Source of the DNA: Erysipelothrix sp.
Lineage (GTDB): Bacteria; Bacillota_I; Bacilli_A; Erysipelotrichales; Erysipelotrichaceae
Length of the DNA stretch: 8,417 nt
Assembly (NCBI GenBank): GCA_012512495.1
Contig: JAAZEC010000023.1
Span: 1 to 8,417, forward strand
Direction of reading: 5' to 3'
The notes below the pieces were generated by a model that worked only from the letters and a program-made list of their open reading frames with translations, did not search any database and was not told the DNA's origin. Below, in pieces: positions 1-6,274 of the stretch. Each line of letters opens with the position of its first letter. Within the stretch, counting starts at the first letter, position 1. A program made the position numbers and the translations under genes.

Positions 1-1103
1 AGCTTGTTAACGACTCCCGATACTTTCTCAGTATTACCAGGAATTGGGTTAGAAGAGAAAATGACCGTATCGCCAGGGTGTACTTTAACCTGACGATGGG
101 TGCCATTGGCAATCCGGCTCAATGCGGCTAGGGCCTCACCTTGGGATCCCGTACAGATAATGCAAGTCTCGGCTGCCGGAGTATGGATCAATTGGTTGGC
201 CTTAATAAAGGACGAGCTGTTGAAATCAAAGTAGTTATGTTTAAGAGCGATTTCTACCATTCTCTCCATAGAACGACCAAAGATAGCAATCTTACGATCA
301 TTCTTAATGGCTGCCTCGATAATCTGTTTAACACGATAAACGTTGGAGGCGAAGGTCGCTACGATAATTCTTGTTGAGTTGTTACGGGTAAAGATTTCCA
401 TAAGTGATTGGGCCACTTGTTTCTCAGAGATAGAGAAGCCCTCAACTGAGGAGTTAGTCGAATCGGACATCAGTAGATCAATGCCTGAGCTGCCCATGAA
501 GGCGATTTTTTGATAGTCTGAATTGGTTCCTACGGGTGTTAAGTCGAACTTGAAGTCCCCGGTCTCTACAATTCTTCCATTGACAGTGTTGATTAACACG
601 CCGAGTGAATCGGGAATCGAGTGGATGGTATTAAAGAAACCAATGACGAAGTGTTTCGTTTGAATCTTCGAATCATGGTCAATGAGTTCAATCTTGGTAT
701 TAACAATACGGTGTTCCTTGAATTTTCTTTCAATCAAGCTCTTAGCAAACTGAGGAGCGTAAATCTTCTCAGGCTTAACCAGCTGTAAGAGAAAAGGGAT
801 ACCGCCAATGTGGTCTTCGTGTCCGTGGGTGATAACTAGTGCTTTGAACTTCTTAGCGTTGCGGACAAGGTAAGTGTAATCAGGAATGACGTAGTCGACT
901 CCTAAGAGGTTTTCTCCCGGGAACATGACCCCGGCATCGACGACAATGATTTCATCATCATGTTCGAAGCAGTACATGTTCTTACCGACTTCGTTGAGTC
1001 CCCCTAAGGCATAAATAAGTGTGTCTCCAGACTGGGCTTCAATCCCGGTGGGTAACACATTCTTGAGGTTTTGTTTCTTGGTATTGGTAAGTAAATTTGA
1101 CAT
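1..1103 (-). CDS. rnjA: Ribonuclease J (RNase J1-type), C-terminal part outside window
   Basis: RNase J is a metal-dependent 5'-3' exo- and endoribonuclease of the metallo-beta-lactamase/beta-CASP family that matures rRNA and degrades mRNA in the cytoplasm of Gram-positive bacteria. Read leftward from the ATG at 1103-1101, 367 codons are visible; the family is usually about 555-600 residues, so the dimerisation and C-terminal domains lie beyond the left edge. Visible motifs are YALGGLNEVGKNMY (about residues 31-44), the zinc motif THGHEDHIGG (92-101, with His93, His95, Asp97, His98), GDFKFD, the beta-CASP stretch ICTGSQGE and SSNPIPGN near the edge. The complete HGHEDH motif points to an active J1-type enzyme rather than the degenerate J2 type. 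About 30 residues precede ALGGL, longer than in B. subtilis J1 as I recall it, so a short N-terminal extension is likely. The SD is only a weak AGAAAGAAG. The gene lies 24 bases downstream of def on the same strand and is probably co-transcribed with it. Confidence 0.95.
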   Translation of the reverse strand, partial: MSNLLTNTKKQNLKNVLPTGIEAQSGDTLIYALGGLNEVGKNMYCFEHDDEIIVVDAGVMFPGENLLGVDYVIPDYTYLVRNAKKFKALVITHGHEDHIGGIPFLLQLVKPEKIYAPQFAKSLIERKFKEHRIVNTKIELIDHDSKIQTKHFVIGFFNTIHSIPDSLGVLINTVNGRIVETGDFKFDLTPVGTNSDYQKIAFMGSSGIDLLMSDSTNSSVEGFSISEKQVAQSLMEIFTRNNSTRIIVATFASNVYRVKQIIEAAIKNDRKIAIFGRSMERMVEIALKHNYFDFNSSSFIKANQLIHTPAAETCIICTGSQGEALAALSRIANGTHRQVKVHPGDTVIFSSNPIPGNTEKVSGVVNK

Positions 1104-1127
1104 ATTTTCTTCTTTCTATTATATGTT

Positions 1128-1697
1128 TTATATAATGATGGCTTTCGCTTTTTCGTGCCATCTGTTTTGTGTGTTGATGTGATCATAGAAAAGAATGCCT
1201 TTCAAATGATCGATCTCATGTTGAAGGACAATAGCAAGGTAGCCGCTGGCCTTGATTTCAATCTGTTTATCCTGTAGAAGGTCATATGCCTTTACGGTAA
1301 TGCGGTGAGGACGATAGACATAGCCTTCGTGCTCTTCTCGGATAGATAGGCATCCTTCGCCAGCAGCGAGCGCTGCTTCTTTCTTGGAGTATTGGGTTAT
1401 AACGGGGTTCACCAAAGCAAATTCATGCGTGGCGGTGATATTACCGTCATCATCATAATCGTTGACTGAGACGGCCGTCATTTGTTTGTCGACGCCCACT
1501 TGGACGGCAGCGATGCCGACCGCAGGTAAAAGGTTCTCTTTCTCAGCTATGTCGTCATCTTGTGACTTTTTGACATAGGTGAACATAGCTTCTAATAGTT
1601 CACGATCTTCATCACCTAATGGCAAAACTACTTTTTCAGCACGTTTGCGTAATAAAGGATGAGGGTCGACTATTATGGTATCTTTATTAATAATCAT
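1128..1697 (-). CDS. def: Peptide deformylase (type 2)
   Basis: This metalloenzyme removes the formyl group from the initiator methionine of nascent proteins at the ribosome. The 189-residue product matches the length of Gram-positive type 2 deformylases. All three metal/active-site motifs are visible: motif 1 as AVGIAAVQ (residues 59-66, with Gln66), motif 2 as EGCLS (114-118, metal ligand Cys116) and motif 3 as HEIDH (160-164, ligands His160 and His164, catalytic Glu161). Motif 1 departs from the usual G-x-G-x-A-A-P-Q at its first Gly and at the Pro. The ATG is preceded by a good SD, AGAAGAGG on the minus strand (1710-1703), five bases away, which supports this start. rnjA follows 24 bases downstream. 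The divergent neighbour is ftsW. The essential motif residues are intact, so the enzyme is expected to be active. Confidence 0.95.
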   Translation of the reverse strand: MIINKDTIIVDPHPLLRKRAEKVVLPLGDEDRELLEAMFTYVKKSQDDDIAEKENLLPAVGIAAVQVGVDKQMTAVSVNDYDDDGNITATHEFALVNPVITQYSKKEAALAAGEGCLSIREEHEGYVYRPHRITVKAYDLLQDKQIEIKASGYLAIVLQHEIDHLKGILFYDHINTQNRWHEKAKAIII

Positions 1698-1754
1698 TAC
1701 TACCTCTTCTTAATATTTGATTTCATTAAAATAAAACTAATACTATCGTAACCT

Positions 1755-1782
1755 ATTATGGTCAGTTTTCATAGTCTTTTAA
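1755..1782 (-). promoter_or_regulatory. Possible def-rnjA promoter
   Basis: On the minus strand a CATAAT -10 (1760-1755) lies 16 bases after a TTAAAA -35 (1782-1777). The predicted start is near 1748, giving a leader of about 50 bases before the def ATG. The -10 has 5 of 6 consensus bases and the -35 has 4 of 6. This is a motif call only. Confidence 0.4.
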
Positions 1783-1785
1783 CTG

Positions 1786-1799
1786 GTTACAATTGTAAC
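1786..1799. promoter_or_regulatory. 14-bp perfect palindrome, candidate operator between def and ftsW
   Basis: GTTACAATTGTAAC is its own reverse complement. It lies between the -35 region of the leftward def promoter and the weak -35 region of the rightward ftsW promoter, about 45 bases from each predicted transcription start. The core TACAATTGTA fits the TACAnnTGTA pattern of BlaI/CopY-type operators, and TGTAAC fits half of a WalR box. Neither regulator can be assigned from this alone. Confidence 0.4.
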
Positions 1800-1806
1800 A
1801 TAATTT

Positions 1807-1834
1807 TTTAACTATTATCAAGACGTGGTATACT
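1807..1834 (+). promoter_or_regulatory. ftsW-rsmD promoter (extended -10)
   Basis: TATACT at 1829-1834 is preceded by TGG (1826-1828), giving an extended -10. The -35 at 1807-1812 (TTTAAC, spacer 16) is weak. The expected start near 1841 falls on the upstream ATG at 1840, which argues that translation begins further downstream. Confidence 0.5.
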
Positions 1835-1843
1835 AATTAATGG

Positions 1844-1853
1844 AAAAGGTGAT
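1844..1853 (+). promoter_or_regulatory. Ribosome binding site that decides the ftsW start
   Basis: AAAAGGTGAT matches the extended anti-SD pairing (AGGTGAT). It overlaps the ATG at 1852 and is too close to serve it, but lies at normal distance from the in-frame TTG at 1858. No SD precedes the ATG at 1840. Confidence 0.45.
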
Positions 1854-1857
1854 GAAC

Positions 1858-3099
1858 TTGTTAATAAAGCTGCTTTCTTTGAAGATGCCAAAGAACTCTT
1901 CAAAGCTTATCTATTGGACCCTAATCGCACTGAGTATTTTTGGCACGGTCATGGTGACTTCGGCCAGTATGTCTACTTTTACCACGACTAATGAGGTCAT
2001 TGCCATTTGGGGAAAACAGATGGTATTCTTTATTGTTTCATTTCTAGCGATGATAAAAGTCTCCCAATTGTTCTCATTTAACTTTGTAAAGAAAATCGAA
2101 CCCTTTTTGATTGTCCTAACGATTGGCTCACTATTAATAACCCGATTCTTCCATACCGGAGCATCAGCCTACAACTGGATCAACTTCGGTTTCTTCACAA
2201 TCCAGCCATCAGAGTTCGCTAAAGTTGTGATTATGATCGTGATTGCCAATAATTTCGGGAATCTACCCAAGGTCCCCTGGGTGACTAAGAAAACCAAAAT
2301 CAGCACCAAAGAATCCTTCAAACGCATCCTGTCATTAGGATGGGCACCACTCTTGAGTGTCATTCTTTTTATTTTGATTGTCTTCTTTTATCAAGGCGAT
2401 TTAGGTTCTGCCGTGGTCATGGTGTTTATCGCCCTATTTATGTTGTTATGTGCGGAACATCCATTCCTTGGGAAACCACAGAAGATCTTGTTAGGCATCA
2501 CGTTACTCGGTGCTATACTAGTTCTCTTCATCATTAGTCCCTATGGTGCGAAGTTGCTCGATAACTCATCGCTCTCTAATAACTATATGGTACAGAGGAT
2601 TACCTCAATTTATTACTTGTTCAGACCCGAGAATATGAATGATTCCTCCCTACAACAGGTGAAGGGACTCTTCTCCTTTGCTTATGGGGGCATGAATGGT
2701 GTAGGTCTGGGCAATTCTATTCAGAAGTATGGTTACCTGCCAGCCGCGCCGACCGATTATATTCTAGCAATCGTGGTCGAGGAACTGGGTATCTGGGGCT
2801 TCCTGTTTATCACGACAGGTTATGTGCTCTTAATTGGGTCACTCTTAATGTATGCGATGCGGGTTACTTCGAATCGTGGGCGCCTGTTCATGATCGGCGC
2901 AGCGACCTACCTGTTTATTCACTACGCATTTAATGTGGGCGGTGTCAGTGCCATTCTACCTCTGACGGGTATTCCGCTCCTGTTAATTTCTCAGGGGGGT
3001 TCCTCGCAGCTAGCCGTGTTCATTACCTTTGGGATTGTTCAAAACATCATTGCTAGAGACAATCACACTCGCCTTAAGAAACAGGAAGAGTTGCTATGA
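1858..3099 (+). CDS. ftsW: SEDS peptidoglycan glycosyltransferase FtsW
   Basis: FtsW polymerises lipid II into septal glycan strands together with a class B penicillin-binding protein at the division site. The protein is an integral membrane protein of about 10 helices. Family signatures visible (residues counted from the upstream ATG at 1840; subtract 6 for the TTG start used here) are IQPSEFAKVVIM (121-132), QGDLGSAVVMV (185-195), GVGLGNSIQKYGYLP (287-301), TDYILAIVVEELG (305-317) carrying the catalytic-loop Asp306, and LPLTGIPLLLISQGGSS (373-389). GLGNSIQKYGYLP and the ISQGGSS ending favour FtsW over RodA. Candidate starts are ATG 1840, ATG 1852 and TTG 1858. TTG 1858 is preferred because of the SD and because the predicted transcript begins near 1841; a leaderless or longer form starting at 1840 is not excluded. 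The stop overlaps the rsmD start as ATGA, so the two are translationally coupled. Confidence 0.9.
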   Translation: MLIKLLSLKMPKNSSKLIYWTLIALSIFGTVMVTSASMSTFTTTNEVIAIWGKQMVFFIVSFLAMIKVSQLFSFNFVKKIEPFLIVLTIGSLLITRFFHTGASAYNWINFGFFTIQPSEFAKVVIMIVIANNFGNLPKVPWVTKKTKISTKESFKRILSLGWAPLLSVILFILIVFFYQGDLGSAVVMVFIALFMLLCAEHPFLGKPQKILLGITLLGAILVLFIISPYGAKLLDNSSLSNNYMVQRITSIYYLFRPENMNDSSLQQVKGLFSFAYGGMNGVGLGNSIQKYGYLPAAPTDYILAIVVEELGIWGFLFITTGYVLLIGSLLMYAMRVTSNRGRLFMIGAATYLFIHYAFNVGGVSAILPLTGIPLLLISQGGSSQLAVFITFGIVQNIIARDNHTRLKKQEELL

Positions 3100-3650
3100 G
3101 AATTATTGCCGGTAAGCACCGTTCCCGCCAATTGGAGAGCGTACCATCGGATAAGACTCGACCCACACTGGATCAGGTGAAGGAATCCCTGTTCCAAAGG
3201 ATTGGTCCCTTCTTTGAAGGGGGAACGCTCCTAGACTTGTTCGCTGGTTCGGGTAGTATTGGCCTTGAGGCTCTGTCTCGTGGGATGGAACGGGTAACGA
3301 TGGTTGACCAACAGCGCAGGGCAATCGAGACCATCAAGAAGAATGTATCAGCTTTGGCTGAGGATGATAACGTTCGTATCATGGCGATGCCCTACCAGAA
3401 AGCGATCAGCCTGTTATCAAAAGAGGAACAAACCTTTGATTACATTTACCTCGATCCACCCTATGACTTTGGGAAGTATGGAGAGCTTCTAGCTCAGGTA
3501 GTAGGGCTACTAAAGGAGGATGGGATTGTTCTGCTTGAGTTGAGCGAGGAACAATCATCAATAGAAAATGATCTAGAGCTAGCCGATGTTTATCGCTATC
3601 GGAATGCGACAATATATAAGTTTGTAAAAAGGACAGCTGCCTCTAATTAG
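3096..3650 (+). CDS. rsmD: 16S rRNA (guanine(966)-N2)-methyltransferase RsmD
   Basis: RsmD uses S-adenosylmethionine to methylate N2 of G966 (E. coli numbering) of 16S rRNA during assembly of the 30S subunit. The 184-residue length is normal for the family. The N-terminal signature MRIIAGKHRSRQL (1-13) is followed by TRPTLDQVKESLF (21-33), the SAM-binding loop LDLFAGSGSIGLEAL (46-60), an acidic strand end (VDQ, about 70-72) and the catalytic DPPY motif (120-123). The ATG overlaps the ftsW stop by four bases, and an SD AGGAAGAG (3083-3090) sits inside ftsW. The last codons lie in a hairpin shared with the converging pgeF gene, whose stop is eight bases inside this reading frame. In many Bacillota rsmD is followed by coaD; here it is not. 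Confidence 0.95.
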   Translation: MRIIAGKHRSRQLESVPSDKTRPTLDQVKESLFQRIGPFFEGGTLLDLFAGSGSIGLEALSRGMERVTMVDQQRRAIETIKKNVSALAEDDNVRIMAMPYQKAISLLSKEEQTFDYIYLDPPYDFGKYGELLAQVVGLLKEDGIVLLELSEEQSSIENDLELADVYRYRNATIYKFVKRTAASN

Positions 3651-3663
3651 GTTGCTGTCCTTT
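3628..3663. terminator. Bidirectional intrinsic terminator, rsmD / pgeF
   Basis: AAAGGACAGC (3628-3637) and GCTGTCCTTT (3654-3663) form a perfect 10-bp stem; the 16-base interior can pair further (CCT with AGG). The plus strand continues as TTTCTT and the minus strand ends in TTTTT, so the hairpin can stop both converging transcripts. The stop codons of both genes lie in the loop. Confidence 0.85.
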
Positions 3664-4401
3664 CTTGTAGATGAGTGTTAAATGGCGTCCAGTTTGTGTA
3701 TCCCTTTGGAAGGAGAAGTAGGACTCGTCCATTTGGTAGGTATCCTGTTCGATCGTGGTGATGTTTTCCTTCTTGACACCGGCATCCTCCAGCATCTTGT
3801 GGGTTAATCCTCTGGTATCAATCTTGAATTCATGGGTGGTCGTTTCAATATAATCCGTCTTGTTGAAAGTGGAATCAACCAGATAGGGACTAAGGTCCTG
3901 ATCAATCGAGCTACTTTCCTTTGAAAGGCAGGGCCCGACATAGACGTTCAGGTTGGCGAGGTCAATACCTTCATCTTCCTGAATCTTCTCTAAGGCTTTT
4001 CTGGTAATCTCATGGAGTGTTCCTTGCCAGCCGGAATGGATCGCTCCGATGAGTCCACTCACGGGATCGTGCAGTAGTATTGGTACACAATCCGCATGGA
4101 AGAATGCTAGTACGAGATTCTCATCAAAGGTATAGAGACCATCGACGCCTGGGATTCCCTCTTCATGGCTAAGAGCACCTCTGCCGGCATCCTGTTCTGT
4201 GACCTTTGCTATCTTGTCAGTATGTTGTTGTCTGGCGAAGACGAAACGGTTTAGATCAATGCCGATGGTATCGGCGAGTTTCTTTCTTCTTTCCAGAACC
4301 AGCTCGGGTTTGTCACCGACCGTAAAGGACAGGTTACCTTGTTCTTTAGTGGTGGTGTATCCAACGATATCCGCTGCTGGTTGATATTTTATCAGTGTCA
4401 T
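3643..4401 (-). CDS. pgeF: Peptidoglycan editing factor / purine nucleoside phosphorylase, YfiH (PgeF) family
   Basis: The protein belongs to the YfiH/DUF152 multicopper-oxidase-fold family. Members have been reported as laccase-like polyphenol oxidases, as purine nucleoside phosphorylases/adenosine deaminases, and (E. coli PgeF) as a factor limiting faulty peptidoglycan precursors. The 252-residue length is normal. The three expected metal ligands are visible: His60 in RQQH, Cys105 in HADCVPILL and His122 in IHSGWQGT, followed by VGPC. The C-terminal SFQRDTQTGRHL corresponds to the family's FSYRRDxxTGR motif. The residue before TY in the preceding segment is Asp (QDTY), where many relatives have Cys. 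The ATG at 4401 has a strong SD, AAGAGGAGA, six bases upstream. The gene is downstream of yhfZ on the same strand but has its own promoter; its 3' end overlaps that of rsmD by eight bases. Substrate cannot be told from the sequence. Confidence 0.9.
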   Translation of the reverse strand: MTLIKYQPAADIVGYTTTKEQGNLSFTVGDKPELVLERRKKLADTIGIDLNRFVFARQQHTDKIAKVTEQDAGRGALSHEEGIPGVDGLYTFDENLVLAFFHADCVPILLHDPVSGLIGAIHSGWQGTLHEITRKALEKIQEDEGIDLANLNVYVGPCLSKESSSIDQDLSPYLVDSTFNKTDYIETTTHEFKIDTRGLTHKMLEDAGVKKENITTIEQDTYQMDESYFSFQRDTQTGRHLTLIYKKGQQPN

Positions 4402-4421
4402 AATCTGTCTCCTCTTGAAAC

Positions 4422-4430
4422 ATTATATCA
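4422..4430 (-). promoter_or_regulatory. pgeF extended -10 promoter
   Basis: On the minus strand TGA-TATAAT (4430-4422) is a full-consensus extended -10. I see no good -35. The predicted start is near 4415, at the first bases of the SD, so the leader would be only about 14 bases. This implies pgeF can be transcribed independently of yhfZ. Confidence 0.6.
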
Positions 4431-4459
4431 AATGAGCGCTCCTTAGACACTTCAAAGCT

Positions 4460-5383
4460 TCAATAACTGGGGATGATTTCGTTGTTCACAACCTGATGTT
4501 GGATTAGTTGGACTTCATCAATATTGATGAGGGTAATTAGTAGCCGTTTAAGGTCTTGGCGATTCTTATCAATGACGATTACGGCGATCGTGTTATAGTT
4601 GTTATCAAGTTCAAGGTCTCTCGTCGTGATTGAAGGTGTCTTTCGTGATAGTTCGTCATCGTTCCAGATGGCAGCGTCAATCTCATTATTCAACAGTTTC
4701 TCTACCAATTGGTTGTAACTGACTTCTATCAGTTTCACGTTCAGCGGTTTTGAGACTTCTAGGGTTAAAGCGGCTTGGTCAATTGAATCATAGTCGATAC
4801 CCACGCGCATGCCGTCTTCAATGACTTGTTTATCGGGAGTGTTGAACATGACGACGTGTTTATTAAGGAAGCTACCAGGTTCAAACTCGGTGATGATTTC
4901 GATATCATCATTATGTTGTAGGTAATCGAGGGCAGCGAATTTCGAAAGGATCGCGAAATCGTAGCGACCATTCAACATCATTTCGATCCGACGACTAGCG
5001 CCTCGCATGTAGGCCATGTTGACCGGGATGTTTAATTTGTTTTCCATCGTGTGGAGCAGGCCGGTACTTAAACCTTCGTACAACTTGGAGTAGGGCAATG
5101 GCATTACGCCGACAATAAAAGAGATATTGGCATAGCGCAATAAGAGGCTGAGATCTTTGGAAATCAAAAAAGTCCCAAGGTGACCTCTTGGTTTCAGGGT
5201 AATGGCACCGGCAATTTTTAGCAGGTTCATTGAATTTTGAATGGTACCTCTCGCGGCTATGATTTCATTTTCGAGTTCTGAGATAGTCTTTATTCTTGAG
5301 TTATCTTCGACTCCAATGAAGTACTTTGAGAGGTGTTCTACCACCAGGGCATTTTTAGAAATCAAACTACTGTCGTAGGTCAT
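4460..5383 (-). CDS. yhfZ: YhfZ-type transcriptional regulator (GntR-like winged helix + YhfZ C-terminal domain)
   Basis: The 307-residue protein resembles E. coli YhfZ, a predicted regulator of about 300 residues. Residues about 12-75 form a winged-helix domain with a GntR-like pattern (TISELENEI, then GTIQNSMNLLKIAGAI, then the wing PRGHLGTFL). Residues from about 88 on form a periplasmic-binding-like domain that opens with IVGVMPLPYSKLYEGLSTGL (90-109), the mark of the YhfZ C-terminal family, and includes LNGRYDFAILSK and NNEIDAAIWND, typical of ligand-sensing domains. The ATG at 5383 has an SD, AAAGGA, eight bases upstream. It is divergent from the yhfYUT-amidase operon and shares a 167-base control region with it, so it most likely regulates that operon in response to a ligand. 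In E. coli the gene lies in the same direction as the rest; here it is separated and reversed. The inducer is unknown. Confidence 0.85.
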   Translation of the reverse strand: MTYDSSLISKNALVVEHLSKYFIGVEDNSRIKTISELENEIIAARGTIQNSMNLLKIAGAITLKPRGHLGTFLISKDLSLLLRYANISFIVGVMPLPYSKLYEGLSTGLLHTMENKLNIPVNMAYMRGASRRIEMMLNGRYDFAILSKFAALDYLQHNDDIEIITEFEPGSFLNKHVVMFNTPDKQVIEDGMRVGIDYDSIDQAALTLEVSKPLNVKLIEVSYNQLVEKLLNNEIDAAIWNDDELSRKTPSITTRDLELDNNYNTIAVIVIDKNRQDLKRLLITLINIDEVQLIQHQVVNNEIIPSY

Positions 5384-5406
5384 AAGTCACATCCTTTATA
5401 GATACT

Positions 5407-5412
5407 ATTATA
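5407..5412 (-). promoter_or_regulatory. yhfZ -10 element
   Basis: A consensus TATAAT lies on the minus strand (5412-5407), 24 bases before the yhfZ start codon. No convincing -35 is found at normal spacing; TTGTAT (5440-5435 region) would need a spacer of about 19 bases or more. The promoter may be weak or depend on a regulator. Confidence 0.45.
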
Positions 5413-5462
5413 GACTAAAAATAGAGGTTTGATACAATAAATCAATATAATGAATATTGTTG

Positions 5463-5491
5463 TTGACTGAAAGCGCATTCTGTGTTATATT
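5463..5491 (+). promoter_or_regulatory. Promoter of the yhfY-yhfU-yhfT-amidase operon
   Basis: TTGACT (5463-5468), a 17-base spacer and TATATT (5486-5491), with TGT just before the -10, make a strong sigma-A promoter. The predicted start is near 5498, so a GTG start at 5482 for yhfY is ruled out. Confidence 0.8.
5468..5481 (+). promoter_or_regulatory. cre site (CcpA operator)
   Basis: TGAAAGCGCATTCT fits all fixed positions of the cre pattern TGNAANCGNWNNCW. It begins at the last base of the -35 and fills most of the spacer, a position where bound CcpA would block RNA polymerase. Carbon catabolite repression of the operon is therefore expected. Confidence 0.75.
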
Positions 5492-5535
5492 TTCAATATA
5501 CAATATTTTGTAGATTGAAAGTGCGAAAGCTAAGT

Positions 5536-5543
5536 AGAGGTGA
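5536..5543 (+). promoter_or_regulatory. Ribosome binding site deciding the yhfY TTG start
   Basis: AGAGGTGA is seven bases before the TTG at 5551. The upstream in-frame candidates (GTG 5482 and GTG 5521) have no SD, and the first lies within the promoter. Confidence 0.7.
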
Positions 5544-5550
5544 ACACAAG

Positions 5551-5910
5551 TTGAAACAGCGATTAACAATACTCTTAGAGAATCATGTAATTACACAGGA
5601 AGTCTATGACTTTGTGTTAAAGATTTACGAAGGGATTATGAAAAGTGAAGATTTGGATGGTGCTCCTTCGGAGGTATTTTTAACACATTTGGCAATGGCC
5701 ACTCAGCGTATTATTGATCGCAACATAGTGAATGAGATGGAAGAGATGATTCTCAATGAAGTAAAGGCTTCACAATATTTCGATGAAGCCCAACGAATCA
5801 GTAACCTGATTGTAGAAGAATCGGATATATCCATTCCAGAGAGCGAACAACAGTACCTTTGGCTACACTTAAGTAGTGCACTTCAAGAAAGGGGGAAACC
5901 TCGTGATTAA
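5551..5910 (+). CDS. yhfY: YhfY-like PRD-domain protein
   Basis: The 119-residue product fits E. coli YhfY (about 120 residues), a stand-alone PTS regulation domain (PRD). PRDs are helical modules usually found in antiterminators and activators, where a conserved histidine is phosphorylated by PTS proteins. The PRD pattern is visible as SEVFLTHLAMATQRI (residues 40-54, His46 and Arg53) and a second histidine in YLWLHLSSA (102-110, His106). There is no DNA- or RNA-binding domain, so it probably acts by protein contact, for instance on the YhfZ-like regulator or the transporter. The TTG at 5551 is chosen as start from the SD AGAGGTGA, the promoter position and the family length. The gene is first in its operon and overlaps yhfU by eight bases. 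Its exact role is unknown in any organism I know of. Confidence 0.75.
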   Translation: MKQRLTILLENHVITQEVYDFVLKIYEGIMKSEDLDGAPSEVFLTHLAMATQRIIDRNIVNEMEEMILNEVKASQYFDEAQRISNLIVEESDISIPESEQQYLWLHLSSALQERGKPRD

Positions 5911-6265
5911 GATTGTTATCGGAGGTCAAATCGACAAGCAAATTATTGCTGACGAAGTTAAAAAGCTGGGAGGTGAAAATGTAGAGGTTGATATTAAAAG
6001 TGACCTTGATGCTGCGATGGCTATGAAATCAGGTTCCTATGATTATTACATAGGAGCATGCAACACAGGAGGCGGGGGCGCCTTAGCAATGGCCATGGCT
6101 TTATTAGGTCCCGAGTTGTGCTCAACTGTGTCGATGCCTGGAGCTATTAAAGATGAGAGCTTCATTGTCGGCGAGTTTGGCAAAGGTAAAAAAGCATTCG
6201 GTTTTACTGCCCAACATAGAGATGCGGTATTACCAATTCTAGTCCGTGAAATAACGAAAAAATAA
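5903..6265 (+). CDS. yhfU: YhfU-like DUF2620 protein
   Basis: This 120-residue soluble protein belongs to the DUF2620 family (E. coli YhfU, about 117 residues), whose function is not established. It opens with a strand and glycine turn, IKIVIGGQIDK (2-12), continues with alternating helix and strand, and holds a glycine-rich loop CNTGGGGALAMAMALLG (53-69) followed by STVSMPG (74-80). The fold looks like a small alpha/beta domain similar in size to PTS EIIB proteins, but there is no Cys or His just after the first strand where an EIIB would be phosphorylated; Cys53 is elsewhere. The GTG at 5903 is preceded by AAAGGGGG (5888-5895), seven bases away, and gives the family length; an earlier GTG (5876) has no SD. 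It overlaps the yhfY end by eight bases and precedes yhfT by nine, so it is likely made together with the membrane protein and may bind it. Confidence 0.85.
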   Translation: MIKIVIGGQIDKQIIADEVKKLGGENVEVDIKSDLDAAMAMKSGSYDYYIGACNTGGGGALAMAMALLGPELCSTVSMPGAIKDESFIVGEFGKGKKAFGFTAQHRDAVLPILVREITKK

Positions 6266-6274
6266 GGAGAAACT

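Larger units (their letters stand above)
5432..5506. promoter_or_regulatory. Repeated CAATAT / ATACAATA elements, candidate YhfZ operator
   Basis: CAATAT occurs at 5443-5448, inverted at 5454-5459 (six-base arms, five-base spacer), and directly at 5494-5499 and 5501-5506. The octamer ATACAATA occurs at 5432-5439 and 5498-5505. The copies lie upstream of the -35 and over the predicted start of the yhfY operon, as expected for a repressor that may loop the DNA. The region is AT-rich, so some repeats could be chance. Confidence 0.35.

Noticed and set aside
141..377. Open frame of 78 codons on the plus strand
   Set aside because: It lies wholly antisense to the well-supported RNase J gene, has no SD and no recognisable protein features.
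1004..1186. Open frame of 60 codons on the minus strand spanning the rnjA-def junction
   Set aside because: It overlaps the ends of two clear genes in another frame and its residues look like a random translation.
4434..4441. GAGCGCTC palindrome between yhfZ and pgeF as a terminator or operator
   Set aside because: Eight bases with no loop or T-run is too short to support either call.
5482..5550. Longer yhfY starting at GTG 5482 or GTG 5521
   Set aside because: The first lies between the -35 and -10, upstream of the predicted transcription start. Neither has an SD, and the added residues exceed the family length of about 120.
5903..6265. YhfU-like protein as a true PTS EIIB component
   Set aside because: Size and possible fold are similar, but no phosphorylatable Cys or His follows the first strand, and the sequence fits DUF2620 better.
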